Below are positions 1 through 6,350 of a DNA stretch of 6,784 nt, in pieces. How positions within the stretch are numbered: position 1 is the stretch's first letter; every line of letters begins with the position of its first letter. A model generated the notes under the pieces. It saw only the letters and a program-made list of their open reading frames with translations, was not told the DNA's origin and made no database searches. The translations under genes were made by a program, and so were the position numbers. Origin of the DNA: an uncultured Gemmatimonadota bacterium (GTDB taxonomy: Bacteria > Gemmatimonadota > Gemmatimonadetes > Gemmatimonadales > Gemmatimonadaceae); the NCBI GenBank assembly GCA_903894655.1, contig CAITQY010000392.1, forward strand, positions 1 through 6,784, read 5' to 3'.

Positions 1-998
1 CGCGCAACGACACGCTTACACGCGGTCAGGAAGCCCTCAAGGGACTCGCCAAGCGCTTCCCCACGCTCACGGTGCGCAACGGTATGCCGCTTGTGCTGCA
101 GGGGCGGGCGAAAAAGTCCGTGGCCGAGATGGCGCTCATCCGCCAGGCCGCCGAGATCAGCGCCGAAGGACATCGTGCTGCGATGCTCACCGCAAACCCG
201 ACCCGTGAATACGAGTTACGCGCCACGCTCGAATACGAGTTCACGCGGCGCGGGGCCGAACGTCCCGCCTACGGATCGATCGTCGGCGCCGGTGTCAACG
301 GCACCACGCTCCACTACATGAAAGCCAGTGATCCGGCAAAGCCCGGCGACCTCGTCGTGATGGACGCCGCGGCCGAATATCGCGGCTACGCGGCGGACAT
401 CACCCGCACGATTCCAGTGAGTGGCACCTACACCGCGGCACAGCGTCAGCTGTACCAGCTGGTGCGCGATGCGCAAGACATCGCCGAGCGCTTCTCCAAG
501 CCTGGCATGAGTGTGCGGGCCGCCACCGATTCGTCAGTCGCGCTGCGTGCGCGTGGACTGGCCGCCCTTGGGCTGGTGGAAAGCGTCGATGCCTCCTTTG
601 ATCCACCATGGAACGTGAACTGCACCATGAGCCCGTCCCAGTGCCGACAGTCCAACCTGTGGATGATTCACGGCATCACGCACGGTATCGGACTCGCGGT
701 ACACGACCCGATGCAGGAGAACGGGCCTGACGCCAAGTTCGCCGTCGGCGACGCGTTCACGATCGAGCCAGGCATCTACGTGAGCACCAAAGCGCTCGAC
801 GTGTTGCCCAATACACCGAAAAATCGTGCCTTCATTGCGAAGGTACGCAGTGCCGTACTCAAGTATCAGAACACCGGCGTCCGCATCGAAGACGATTACA
901 TCATCACCGGCAAGGGACTCGAGCGCATCTCGCTGGTACCGCGCGAGATGGACGAAATCGAAGCGCTGATGAAACGGCGCGCCAAGATTCAGCCGTAG
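1..998 (+). CDS. Xaa-Pro aminopeptidase-like M24 metallopeptidase, 5'-truncated by the window edge
   Basis: The frame is open from the left edge (first full codon at 3) to TAG at 996-998, so the true start lies outside; 331 residues are visible. The protein has the pita-bread fold of M24 peptidases, which remove an N-terminal residue preceding proline using two Mn/Zn ions. All five metal ligands are visible: Asp at 363 and 396 (11 residues apart, as in E. coli PepP), His at 681, Glu at 765 and Glu at 888. The three catalytic/substrate histidines of PepP are also conserved: His in 'TTLHY' (about 312), 669 and 702, the last two at exactly PepP's -4 and +7 spacing from the ligand His. The end 'MDEIEALM' is typical of the family's C-terminus. 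Two cysteines six residues apart (621, 642) sit just before the ligand His; a disulfide there would fit export, but the signal peptide is not visible. An active exopeptidase is very likely; exact specificity is not shown. Confidence 0.93.
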   Translation, partial: RNDTLTRGQEALKGLAKRFPTLTVRNGMPLVLQGRAKKSVAEMALIRQAAEISAEGHRAAMLTANPTREYELRATLEYEFTRRGAERPAYGSIVGAGVNGTTLHYMKASDPAKPGDLVVMDAAAEYRGYAADITRTIPVSGTYTAAQRQLYQLVRDAQDIAERFSKPGMSVRAATDSSVALRARGLAALGLVESVDASFDPPWNVNCTMSPSQCRQSNLWMIHGITHGIGLAVHDPMQENGPDAKFAVGDAFTIEPGIYVSTKALDVLPNTPKNRAFIAKVRSAVLKYQNTGVRIEDDYIITGKGLERISLVPREMDEIEALMKRRAKIQP

Positions 999-1001
999 CG
1001 A

Positions 1002-1047
1002 CTCAGGGGCGGCGATCCGGTGCCGCATACGGATAGCCGCCCTTGAG
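1002..1047. terminator. Hairpin across a tail-to-tail gene junction, possible bidirectional terminator
   Basis: The arm 1002-1013 pairs with 1036-1047 over 12 positions, with one G.U wobble in the plus-strand RNA (1006/1043; C.A in the minus RNA). A single mismatch follows (1014/1035), then five more pairs (1015-1019 with 1030-1034) around a 10-nt loop at 1020-1029. The stem begins 4 nt after the M24 stop and contains the transpeptidase stop plus its last 14 codons. No T-tract follows on either strand, so this is not a textbook Rho-independent terminator. It could instead be a 3'-end processing or stabilising hairpin. Confidence 0.5.
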
Positions 1048-2529
1048 CAATGCGCGCAGCCGGCGGTCGTGTCCGTAAATGTCGTCATGAAATGCCACGG
1101 AACCGTCGTCCCGCGCCACCGCCGTGGCGTAGACCACGTGCACCGGCACCGGGGCCGTGAGCATCACCTGCAACGGCATCGCGCGGTGCATCTCTGCGGC
1201 GATCCGCGTAGAATCCCACCCCGGCTGATCACGCAACAGCAGCGCGGCGAGCGCCGCGGGTTGGGAGAGGCGGATGCAACCATGACTGAAGTCTCGCCGC
1301 GCTTCCCCGAACAACGCCTGCGCCGGCGTGTCGTGCATGTACACGTTGAATGCATTCGGGAAAATGAATTTCACGCCGCCGAGCGCATTCTGCGCGCCTG
1401 GGCGCTGACGAATGCGCGCGCGGCCCGCCGACACCGCGTCCAACGCGCCAGAGGTCGTCGGGATCACCTGCTCATTCGAGCCCACGATCTCGAACGCATT
1501 GCGCGTGAGATAGTCGATATGCTTCCGCGCCTTCGGTAGCACCTCCGTGCGGGCGATACTGGGGGGCACGTCCCAGTACGGCGAGAAAATCAGGTACCGC
1601 ACGGCGCCGCTGAACACCGGCGTCTTGTGATCGTACGCCTTGCCGACGACCACGTTCATGCGCAGCACATCGCGCTCGTTCGCGGAACGAAACGCATACA
1701 GTTCGAAGGCGGGAATATTGACGACGATCGGCGGTACCGCGAACCGGTGCGGCAGCCATCGCCAGCGTTCGAGCGTCGTGGTGATCTGCAAGACGCGGGC
1801 ATCCAGTCGGCGACGCAACGTCCCCATGCTTTCCGGCGTGCCTCGTGTTCGGGTGGTATCCCGAAGCACCTGCCGCAATTGCACGGTATCGGAGGCCAAC
1901 GCGCGATAACGCGCGAGCGCATCGACAAGCAGACGGTACTGCTGGTACGGTGGCTCGGCGGCGTCGAAGTGCGATGCCGCATCCGTCGTGCCGGACAGGG
2001 CCAGCAGTGCCTCCGGCGCGCCCCAGGGTTCGTGCGGAAACCGCAGATCGGCGTGCGCGACGCGCGCCGACACGCGGCCGTATTGCAGTGAGTGCAGCGA
2101 TCGGAGCACCGCCGTGCTCAACATGACGTCGAAGGCGACCACCCTGTCGTCCCTGGCTGGCGGCGCGCCGGCGCTGAGCAGGCGCACCAGCTCCCCGAGG
2201 CGCTCCGCATCGTAGTCCGACGGTTCGAGACCGCGACGATCGATCTGCGCCAGCTCGGCAATGCTGGAAAGCGCCGACCGCGTTGGTTGCCCGCCTCGCG
2301 TCCACAATGGCATCCAGCCGTTCGCCGCATAGACGGTGCGCAGATCGGCCGCGACGTCGGAAAGCTGCGGCCAACGCTGCGGGGTGTGCCGATTCGCCAA
2401 CACAATCCGCTGCAATGCCTCACCGACGGGCGTTGTGGGAGCGAGTTGCGCGTCCAGGCGGCATGGCTGTACGACGCCGCGCGTCATCAACAGCGCGACC
2501 AACACGAGACGAACGAGAAGCAGCTTCAC
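1003..2529 (-). CDS. L,D-transpeptidase, YcbB/LdtD type (YkuD domain), lacking a recognisable peptidoglycan-binding domain
   Basis: A 508-aa exported protein that should form 3-3 (mDAP-mDAP) cross-links in periplasmic peptidoglycan. A hydrophobic signal peptide (residues 1-20) precedes a likely cleavage near 'RLDAQ'. Residues about 35-210 resemble the YcbB scaffold domain. The catalytic YkuD domain runs from 'LERWRWLP' (253-260) through 'VVNIPAF' and 'SPYWDVPPSIAR' to about 470. It carries His399 and the 'SHGCIRL' motif with nucleophile Cys418; the His-Cys spacing of 19 equals that of E. coli LdtD. Between scaffold and catalytic domain there are only about 40 residues, without the FQxxxGLxxDGxxGxxT signature of the peptidoglycan-binding domain found in LdtD (615 aa). 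The start is GTG at 2529: it is the first start codon after an in-frame TGA and the only one that keeps the signal peptide intact. The Shine-Dalgarno is weak (GAGG about 17 nt upstream). Confidence 0.94.
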   Translation of the reverse strand: MKLLLVRLVLVALLMTRGVVQPCRLDAQLAPTTPVGEALQRIVLANRHTPQRWPQLSDVAADLRTVYAANGWMPLWTRGGQPTRSALSSIAELAQIDRRGLEPSDYDAERLGELVRLLSAGAPPARDDRVVAFDVMLSTAVLRSLHSLQYGRVSARVAHADLRFPHEPWGAPEALLALSGTTDAASHFDAAEPPYQQYRLLVDALARYRALASDTVQLRQVLRDTTRTRGTPESMGTLRRRLDARVLQITTTLERWRWLPHRFAVPPIVVNIPAFELYAFRSANERDVLRMNVVVGKAYDHKTPVFSGAVRYLIFSPYWDVPPSIARTEVLPKARKHIDYLTRNAFEIVGSNEQVIPTTSGALDAVSAGRARIRQRPGAQNALGGVKFIFPNAFNVYMHDTPAQALFGEARRDFSHGCIRLSQPAALAALLLRDQPGWDSTRIAAEMHRAMPLQVMLTAPVPVHVVYATAVARDDGSVAFHDDIYGHDRRLRALLKGGYPYAAPDRRP

Positions 2530-2711
2530 CGCTGAAACGTGGTCGACCTCATGAAGCGTCGCAGTAGTGGAATCCCCGACGGCACGGCGTCATCGGCCGC
2601 GCCAAGGCCGCGTATGGGGGCCGTGCGACCGGGGTGCGCTGGCCGCCGGCCTCACCGTCACCTACCTTGAAGGCTAAACCCTTTCGTGCGCCATTCGGCC
2701 AACGGAGACCG
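2530..2711. other. Divergent intergenic spacer between transpeptidase and heme/copper lipoprotein genes
   Basis: This 182-bp region must hold promoters for both divergent genes. A TTGAAG hexamer at 2667-2672 resembles a plus-strand -35 box, but I find no good -10 box at 16-18 bp from it. No convincing minus-strand promoter, operator repeat or small gene is visible. The plus frame of the lipoprotein is open from a GTG at 2634, but the encoded extension is Pro/Arg-rich and would bury the signal peptide. Confidence 0.4.
2704..2707 (+). promoter_or_regulatory. Ribosome binding site GGAG deciding the ATG at 2712
   Basis: GGAG lies 4 nt before the ATG at 2712, slightly closer than ideal. It supports this start over the in-frame GTG at 2634, because the ATG also places a lipoprotein signal peptide at the N-terminus. 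Confidence 0.6.
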
Positions 2712-4094
2712 ATGAAAACCGGAAGACCTGGCCAGCTGCGCACACCGTTCGGACGAATCGCGCTGTTCACGCTGCTCGCCATCGCCAGCGCGTGTGGAGG
2801 CGATGCGGCAACCGATGGGTCCCCCAGCAGCACCGCTGCCAACGGCACCTTCGCCCGCATTCAGCGCGACATTCTCGATCCGTCGTGTGTCTCCTGTCAT
2901 CGCACCGGCGATGCCAATGCCCGGCAGTCTCGGCTCGTACTCACCAGCGATTCCGCCTACCAGCAACTCGTAGGCATCGCCTCGGTCCAGCAGATCGCGC
3001 GGTCTGATGGGGTCGCCCGCGTGAAGCCGTTTCGGGCCGACAGCTCGCTGCTGTATCACAAGCTGGCGTGGGTTCCCGGCCATCACAGCCGCGACTACGG
3101 GCAGCTCATGCCGATGGGCACCACCAAAGGCGTCACCGCCGGTCAGCTTGAGTACATCCGTCGGTGGATCGAAGCCGGAGCGCCGCGCAACGGACATGTG
3201 GTCGACACCGCGGTGCTCGCTGACGTCCGCCTGCAGTCCGCGAGCTTTACGCCGCTCGGTGCCCCGACGACCGCAGGGCTGCAGCTCAAGGTCGACAGCT
3301 TCGCCGTGTCCCCCGGTTCGGAGCGTGAGTTGTTCGTGTACCGCCGAGTCGGCAACGCCAGCGACTTGTACGTGACACGCATTCAGTCGCGCATGCGTCC
3401 GGGCAGCCATCATCTGCTGCTCTATACCTTCGACGAGAGCCGTACCACCTTCCCCTGCAATCTGCGCCCGCCTGCCAACACGGTACGCGACATCCGCAAC
3501 GCCAATGGGACGGTCAACATCGTCAACACGCTACCGATGGCGTGTCACGTGTTCTTCGCGGGCGCGATGACGCAGGACTTCGACTACCGGTTTCCCCCGG
3601 GCGTCGCGCTGCGCTTGCCGGCCAATGCGGCGCTCGATTTCAACGTGCACTACGTGAATCGTGCGCCGATCGATCTGCCGGGTGAGGCGTTCGCCAACCT
3701 GTACACGTCTGACCGTTCACAGGTGCAGACGGTGGCCCGCACGCTCAATCTCGCCAACACCAGCTTCTCACTACCGCCAAAGCAGCGGACCACCATTCGC
3801 ACCGTGTTTCCCATGTCGGTGCGCACCACGGTGCTGGGCCTCACGTCGCACATGCACGCGATGGGCGAGCGCTACGAAATCCGCGTGCGCCGAGCCAATG
3901 GCACCGAAACCACGGTCTACGTGAACACCGACTGGGAGCACCCGGACTTCACGAACTTCGACACGCCGATCGTGCTGCAGCCCGGCGATGCGCTCGTTTC
4001 GGTGGTCACGTGGAACAACGTCACGGACCGCACCATCGGCTTCGGCCTGCTCTCGACTGACGAGATGAACATCATCTTCGGCTACGCCTACTGA
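2712..4094 (+). CDS. Lipoprotein fusing a c-type heme domain to a PHM/DBH-like type II copper monooxygenase core
   Basis: A 460-aa protein. Residues 1-28 form a lipoprotein signal ('AIASAC', lipidated Cys28; Gly29 gives no inner-membrane retention signal). Residues about 45-165 are a cytochrome c-like domain of the kind common in Planctomycetes-type proteins: CVSCH at 59-63 for covalent heme, a 'LMPMG' candidate axial Met at 133 or 135, and a closing 'RRWIEAGAP'. Residues about 175-460 match the two-domain core of peptidylglycine alpha-hydroxylating monooxygenase (PHM), dopamine beta-hydroxylase and relatives. The CuH ligands are His233-His234 ('GSHHLLLY') and His313 ('NVHY'); the CuM ligands are His380, His382 ('SHMH') and Met452 ('TDEM'). 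Cys249 and Cys278 could form the disulfide after the HH motif. By analogy it hydroxylates a C-H bond with O2 at the cell surface, with the heme perhaps supplying electrons in place of ascorbate (inference). The PHM peptide-carboxylate residues Arg240 and Tyr318 align with Thr378 and Phe456, so the substrate is unknown. Confidence 0.88.
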   Translation: MKTGRPGQLRTPFGRIALFTLLAIASACGGDAATDGSPSSTAANGTFARIQRDILDPSCVSCHRTGDANARQSRLVLTSDSAYQQLVGIASVQQIARSDGVARVKPFRADSSLLYHKLAWVPGHHSRDYGQLMPMGTTKGVTAGQLEYIRRWIEAGAPRNGHVVDTAVLADVRLQSASFTPLGAPTTAGLQLKVDSFAVSPGSERELFVYRRVGNASDLYVTRIQSRMRPGSHHLLLYTFDESRTTFPCNLRPPANTVRDIRNANGTVNIVNTLPMACHVFFAGAMTQDFDYRFPPGVALRLPANAALDFNVHYVNRAPIDLPGEAFANLYTSDRSQVQTVARTLNLANTSFSLPPKQRTTIRTVFPMSVRTTVLGLTSHMHAMGERYEIRVRRANGTETTVYVNTDWEHPDFTNFDTPIVLQPGDALVSVVTWNNVTDRTIGFGLLSTDEMNIIFGYAY

Positions 4095-4102
4095 GCCCCG
4101 CC

Positions 4103-4146
4103 GCATCGGGCCGCGCTACAACGCACTACATCGCGTTGCCCGATGC
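4103..4146. terminator. Hairpin at the second convergent junction, weak candidate terminator
   Basis: A perfect 9-bp inverted repeat (4103-4111 with 4138-4146) is followed inward by a 2-nt bulge (4136-4137) and four further pairs (4112-4115 with 4132-4135), leaving a 16-nt loop. It begins in the 31-bp gap after the stop at 4094 and runs into the last codons of the opposing M24 gene. There is no T-tract on either side. The position matches the hairpin at the first convergent junction. Confidence 0.35.
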
Positions 4147-5511
4147 CTTGATCAGGTAATACGACTCCTGGCGTGGCCGGAAAAAGCGAAAGCCCTGCTC
4201 CGTCAGAAACGCGTCGTCTTCCATCATCACGAACAGCTTCTTGCCGTTCCATTCGGGAATCGGCGTGGCGGTGTTGAGTTCGATCGAGATGTACGAACCC
4301 AGTCGCAGTCGAGAGTTCTGTGCCGTGGTATCGCTGCGCAGCGGACTACGGAAATCGATCGACGCGCCCAGTCCGTGCCCCTGCGTGCCGATGGGATGCG
4401 AGTACACCATCGCTTCGATACCGCGCTGCTTCATTTCAACCATCGTGTTCGTGAACACCGACCCGCCGGTGGCGCCTGGTCGCGCGTGACGTAGCATGAC
4501 CGCATCCTGCAGCGTGTTGGTGTTCGCCATGGCCCGCTTGAAGCTCTCCGGCACATCACGCTCGCCGGGCTTGAGCACGTAGGCCATTTTCTGCCAATCG
4601 GTGTCGAAGCCCATGTAGCTGATGCCGAAGTCCACATGCACGACGTCACCGTGGCGAATCACCGTGCTCTCCGGCGCCACCGCCAGAAATCCGCGTGACG
4701 TCGCGATGTCCTCGCCCGTGCGCTGCACCCGAAGGTCGGGCTGAAACCACGTGCGCACACCGGCCGCCCCCAGCATGTCGAACAGCGCACGGCGCACATC
4801 GCCCACGGTCGTGCGATTCGGCGTAATCACCGCATTCGACAACGCCCGCTTCACGATCGCCTCGGTCACCGACACCGCCGTGCGATAGTGCTCTGTCTCT
4901 TCCGGTAACCGCGTGTCGAGATACTCCTCGATCAAGTCGCTCGCACTGACAAAGGTCTTCTCCGCATCCTCGCCAAGCGTCTCGGCCAGGAAGCGATACG
5001 CGTCGTAGCCGAGCGAACGCGTCTGCCCGCGCCGTCCGCGAATCCCGAGACCGACCGTGGCCGGCTTGTACTGCTGATACAGGTCGCGCAGCGTCGTGGC
5101 GGGCGGGCGAGGCTCAGTGAACGGCGCGTCGAAGAATCGCGCCAGATTCTCTTCAGTGTACGCCGTGATCGCGAACTTCTTGAGCCCTTGCTCACCACCG
5201 TCGATGAACACGAAAAAGTCGCGATTGCCCGTGTACGGGCGCGGCGGAGCGACGTACTGCGACAGCGGGTCGTCGTGAAATTCCTCGTTCACCACGATCC
5301 ACATGCCGATCTGGTGGCGCCGCATCATCGGCAACAGCAGCGCATGCCGCTTGGTGAGCCAGTCTTCGCGAACGGCGATCTGTTGCGCCCACGGAAGCAG
5401 GGCCGCCGCCTCCGGCACCGCGTATGGCCGCGCAGCCTGCCCCTGCATAAAAGAAGGCAGGACGACCGCGAGCATCGCCGCGGCAAGTGTTGCCGTCGTC
5501 AGACGTGTCAT
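4126..5511 (-). CDS. Exported M24-fold metallopeptidase-like protein with intact metal site but missing catalytic histidines
   Basis: A 461-aa protein starting at ATG 5511. A signal peptide (hydrophobic stretch about 5-20, then 'MQGQA') precedes a creatinase-type N-terminal domain (about 35-210) and an M24 pita-bread catalytic domain (about 215-455). The five dinuclear-metal ligands are present: Asp294, Asp305, His379, Glu411 and Glu431. However, the positions of PepP His350 and His361 (-4 and +7 from the ligand His) hold Gly and Asp, and no His matches PepP His243. It may therefore be an M24 peptidase with altered chemistry or a non-peptidase. The frame stays open upstream to ATG 5610, but that extension runs through palindrome sequence and hides the signal peptide, so I reject it. 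No Shine-Dalgarno precedes ATG 5511; TTGAAA (5560-5555 on the minus strand) with GATCAT 19 bp downstream is a weak promoter possibility. It converges on the heme/copper lipoprotein gene with a 31-bp gap. Confidence 0.88.
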   Translation of the reverse strand: MTRLTTATLAAAMLAVVLPSFMQGQAARPYAVPEAAALLPWAQQIAVREDWLTKRHALLLPMMRRHQIGMWIVVNEEFHDDPLSQYVAPPRPYTGNRDFFVFIDGGEQGLKKFAITAYTEENLARFFDAPFTEPRPPATTLRDLYQQYKPATVGLGIRGRRGQTRSLGYDAYRFLAETLGEDAEKTFVSASDLIEEYLDTRLPEETEHYRTAVSVTEAIVKRALSNAVITPNRTTVGDVRRALFDMLGAAGVRTWFQPDLRVQRTGEDIATSRGFLAVAPESTVIRHGDVVHVDFGISYMGFDTDWQKMAYVLKPGERDVPESFKRAMANTNTLQDAVMLRHARPGATGGSVFTNTMVEMKQRGIEAMVYSHPIGTQGHGLGASIDFRSPLRSDTTAQNSRLRLGSYISIELNTATPIPEWNGKKLFVMMEDDAFLTEQGFRFFRPRQESYYLIKASGNAM

Positions 5512-5564
5512 AAGACGTATGCGAGAGAGGATGATCGAGCCCAGAGAACATAGGGTTTCAAGAG

Positions 5565-5696
5565 CAACCGCAACAGCCAGAACACGGAGACCACGGATTT
5601 TCACGGACAACGCACGGATAAGCCAACAGCGCTCTTTGCTTATCTGTGTTTTTTCTGTGCAGATCAGTGGTCTCCGTGTTCTGGCTGTTGCTGTTG
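5565..5696. repeat. 132-bp palindromic element with CACGGA-type hexamer arrays
   Basis: The arms 5565-5594 and 5667-5696 are reverse complements at 29 of 30 positions, 25 of them uninterrupted (5570-5594 with 5667-5691). The inner arms 5595-5623 and 5638-5666 match at 21 of 29 positions, and a 14-nt loop (5624-5637) closes the structure. Within the left arm the hexamer CACGGA occurs at 5583, 5592, 5602 and 5613, at steps of 9, 10 and 11; the right arm mirrors this with degenerate TCNGTG hexamers at 5643, 5654, 5664 and 5673. Similar CCGTG-rich intergenic sequences are, from memory, scattered in many soil bacteria, so it is probably a dispersed element. It ends inside the GNAT gene and lies upstream of the second M24 gene, so it would form the 3' hairpin of the GNAT mRNA. 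No transposase or target-site duplication is seen. Confidence 0.85.
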
Positions 5697-6350
5697 GTGT
5701 TTGCCCCCAGCCGCCAGCCGCTCCTGCAGCCGTCGCTTCACACCGGGCCAGTCCACGTCGGTGATGCCGTAGTACACACTGTCGCGCACGTAGCCGTCGC
5801 GCACCACCATGTGTCGCCGCAGCACCCCTTCGCGGATCGCGCCGAGCTTCTCGAGTGCCCGTTGCGATTGCGTGTTGCGCAGATCAGTCTTGAACTGCAC
5901 GCGCACCGCACCCAGCACCTCGAACAGCTGCACCAGCTGCAGGTACTTGGCTTCCGTGTTCGCCAGGGTGTTCTGCGCCGCCGGCGCCAGCCACGTGCCA
6001 CCGATCTCCACGCGATGATGCGCGCGCGAAATATCCATCCAGCGCGTGGAGCCGATCACCGCGCCCGTGTCGCACGCGACGATGGCGAACGGCACCTCGT
6101 CGCCGCGCGCCGCCTGCGCGGCGGCCTGCTCCAGATAACGGGCTACCGCCTCCGCCGACACCAACGGCGGCTGCACCGTGACACGCCACAACACCTCGTG
6201 ATGTCCCGCCAACAGCAGGCCGTCGGCGTGTGCCGAACCGAGGGGCTCGAGGCGCACCACGCGGCCCGTCAGCGTCACCGCGACCGGCGCGAATACCGAA
6301 GGAGGACCACCGGGGGCAGGGCCCGACGACACAGCAGCAACAGGCGACAT
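5664..6350 (-). CDS. GNAT acetyltransferase, RimJ/RimL-like
   Basis: A 228-aa cytoplasmic enzyme predicted to transfer acetyl from acetyl-CoA to an amino group of a protein or small molecule; the acceptor cannot be read from sequence. Landmarks of the RimJ/RimL-like branch, in order, are 'RVVRLEPL' (30-37), 'IGSTRWMDI' (99-107), 'EIGGTWL' (115-121), 'NTEAKYLQL' (131-139, acetyl-CoA-binding helix start), 'RVQFKTDLRNTQSQRALEKLGA' region (150-171) and 'EGVLRRHMVVRDGYVRDSVYY' region (174-194). The start at ATG 6350 is fixed by GAGG eight nt upstream. The frame is open further, to 6725, but that stretch lacks GNAT similarity and would run antisense through the divergent gene. The family domain ends near residue 210; residues 219-228 (four Gln, then PEHGDH) and the stop are encoded by the palindromic repeat, so the tail looks acquired and probably non-essential. 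Confidence 0.93.
   Translation of the reverse strand: MSPVAAVSSGPAPGGPPSVFAPVAVTLTGRVVRLEPLGSAHADGLLLAGHHEVLWRVTVQPPLVSAEAVARYLEQAAAQAARGDEVPFAIVACDTGAVIGSTRWMDISRAHHRVEIGGTWLAPAAQNTLANTEAKYLQLVQLFEVLGAVRVQFKTDLRNTQSQRALEKLGAIREGVLRRHMVVRDGYVRDSVYYGITDVDWPGVKRRLQERLAAGGKHQQQQPEHGDH

Noticed and set aside
534..1088. 184-codon minus-strand frame across the first convergent junction
   Set aside because: It is antisense to the catalytic part of the M24 gene, overlaps the end of the transpeptidase and has no motif.
1472..2374. 300-codon open frame on the minus strand
   Set aside because: It overlaps the transpeptidase in another frame; its Arg/Ala-rich composition and lack of motifs are typical of a shadow frame in G+C-rich DNA.
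2634..2711. GTG start for the heme/copper protein at 2634
   Set aside because: It would bury the lipoprotein signal; ATG 2712 has its own GGAG.
2658..3413. 251-codon open frame antisense to the heme/copper gene
   Set aside because: No recognisable domain; explained by high-G+C codon use of the real gene.
5512..5610. N-terminal extension of the second M24 protein to an ATG at 5610
   Set aside because: It is partly encoded by the palindromic repeat and would place 33 residues before a good signal peptide.
5583..5678. Evenly spaced CACGGA hexamers as a CRISPR-like or iteron array
   Set aside because: Units are 6 bp with about 9-11 bp steps and inverted in the second arm; there are no spacers of CRISPR size, cas genes or replication gene nearby.
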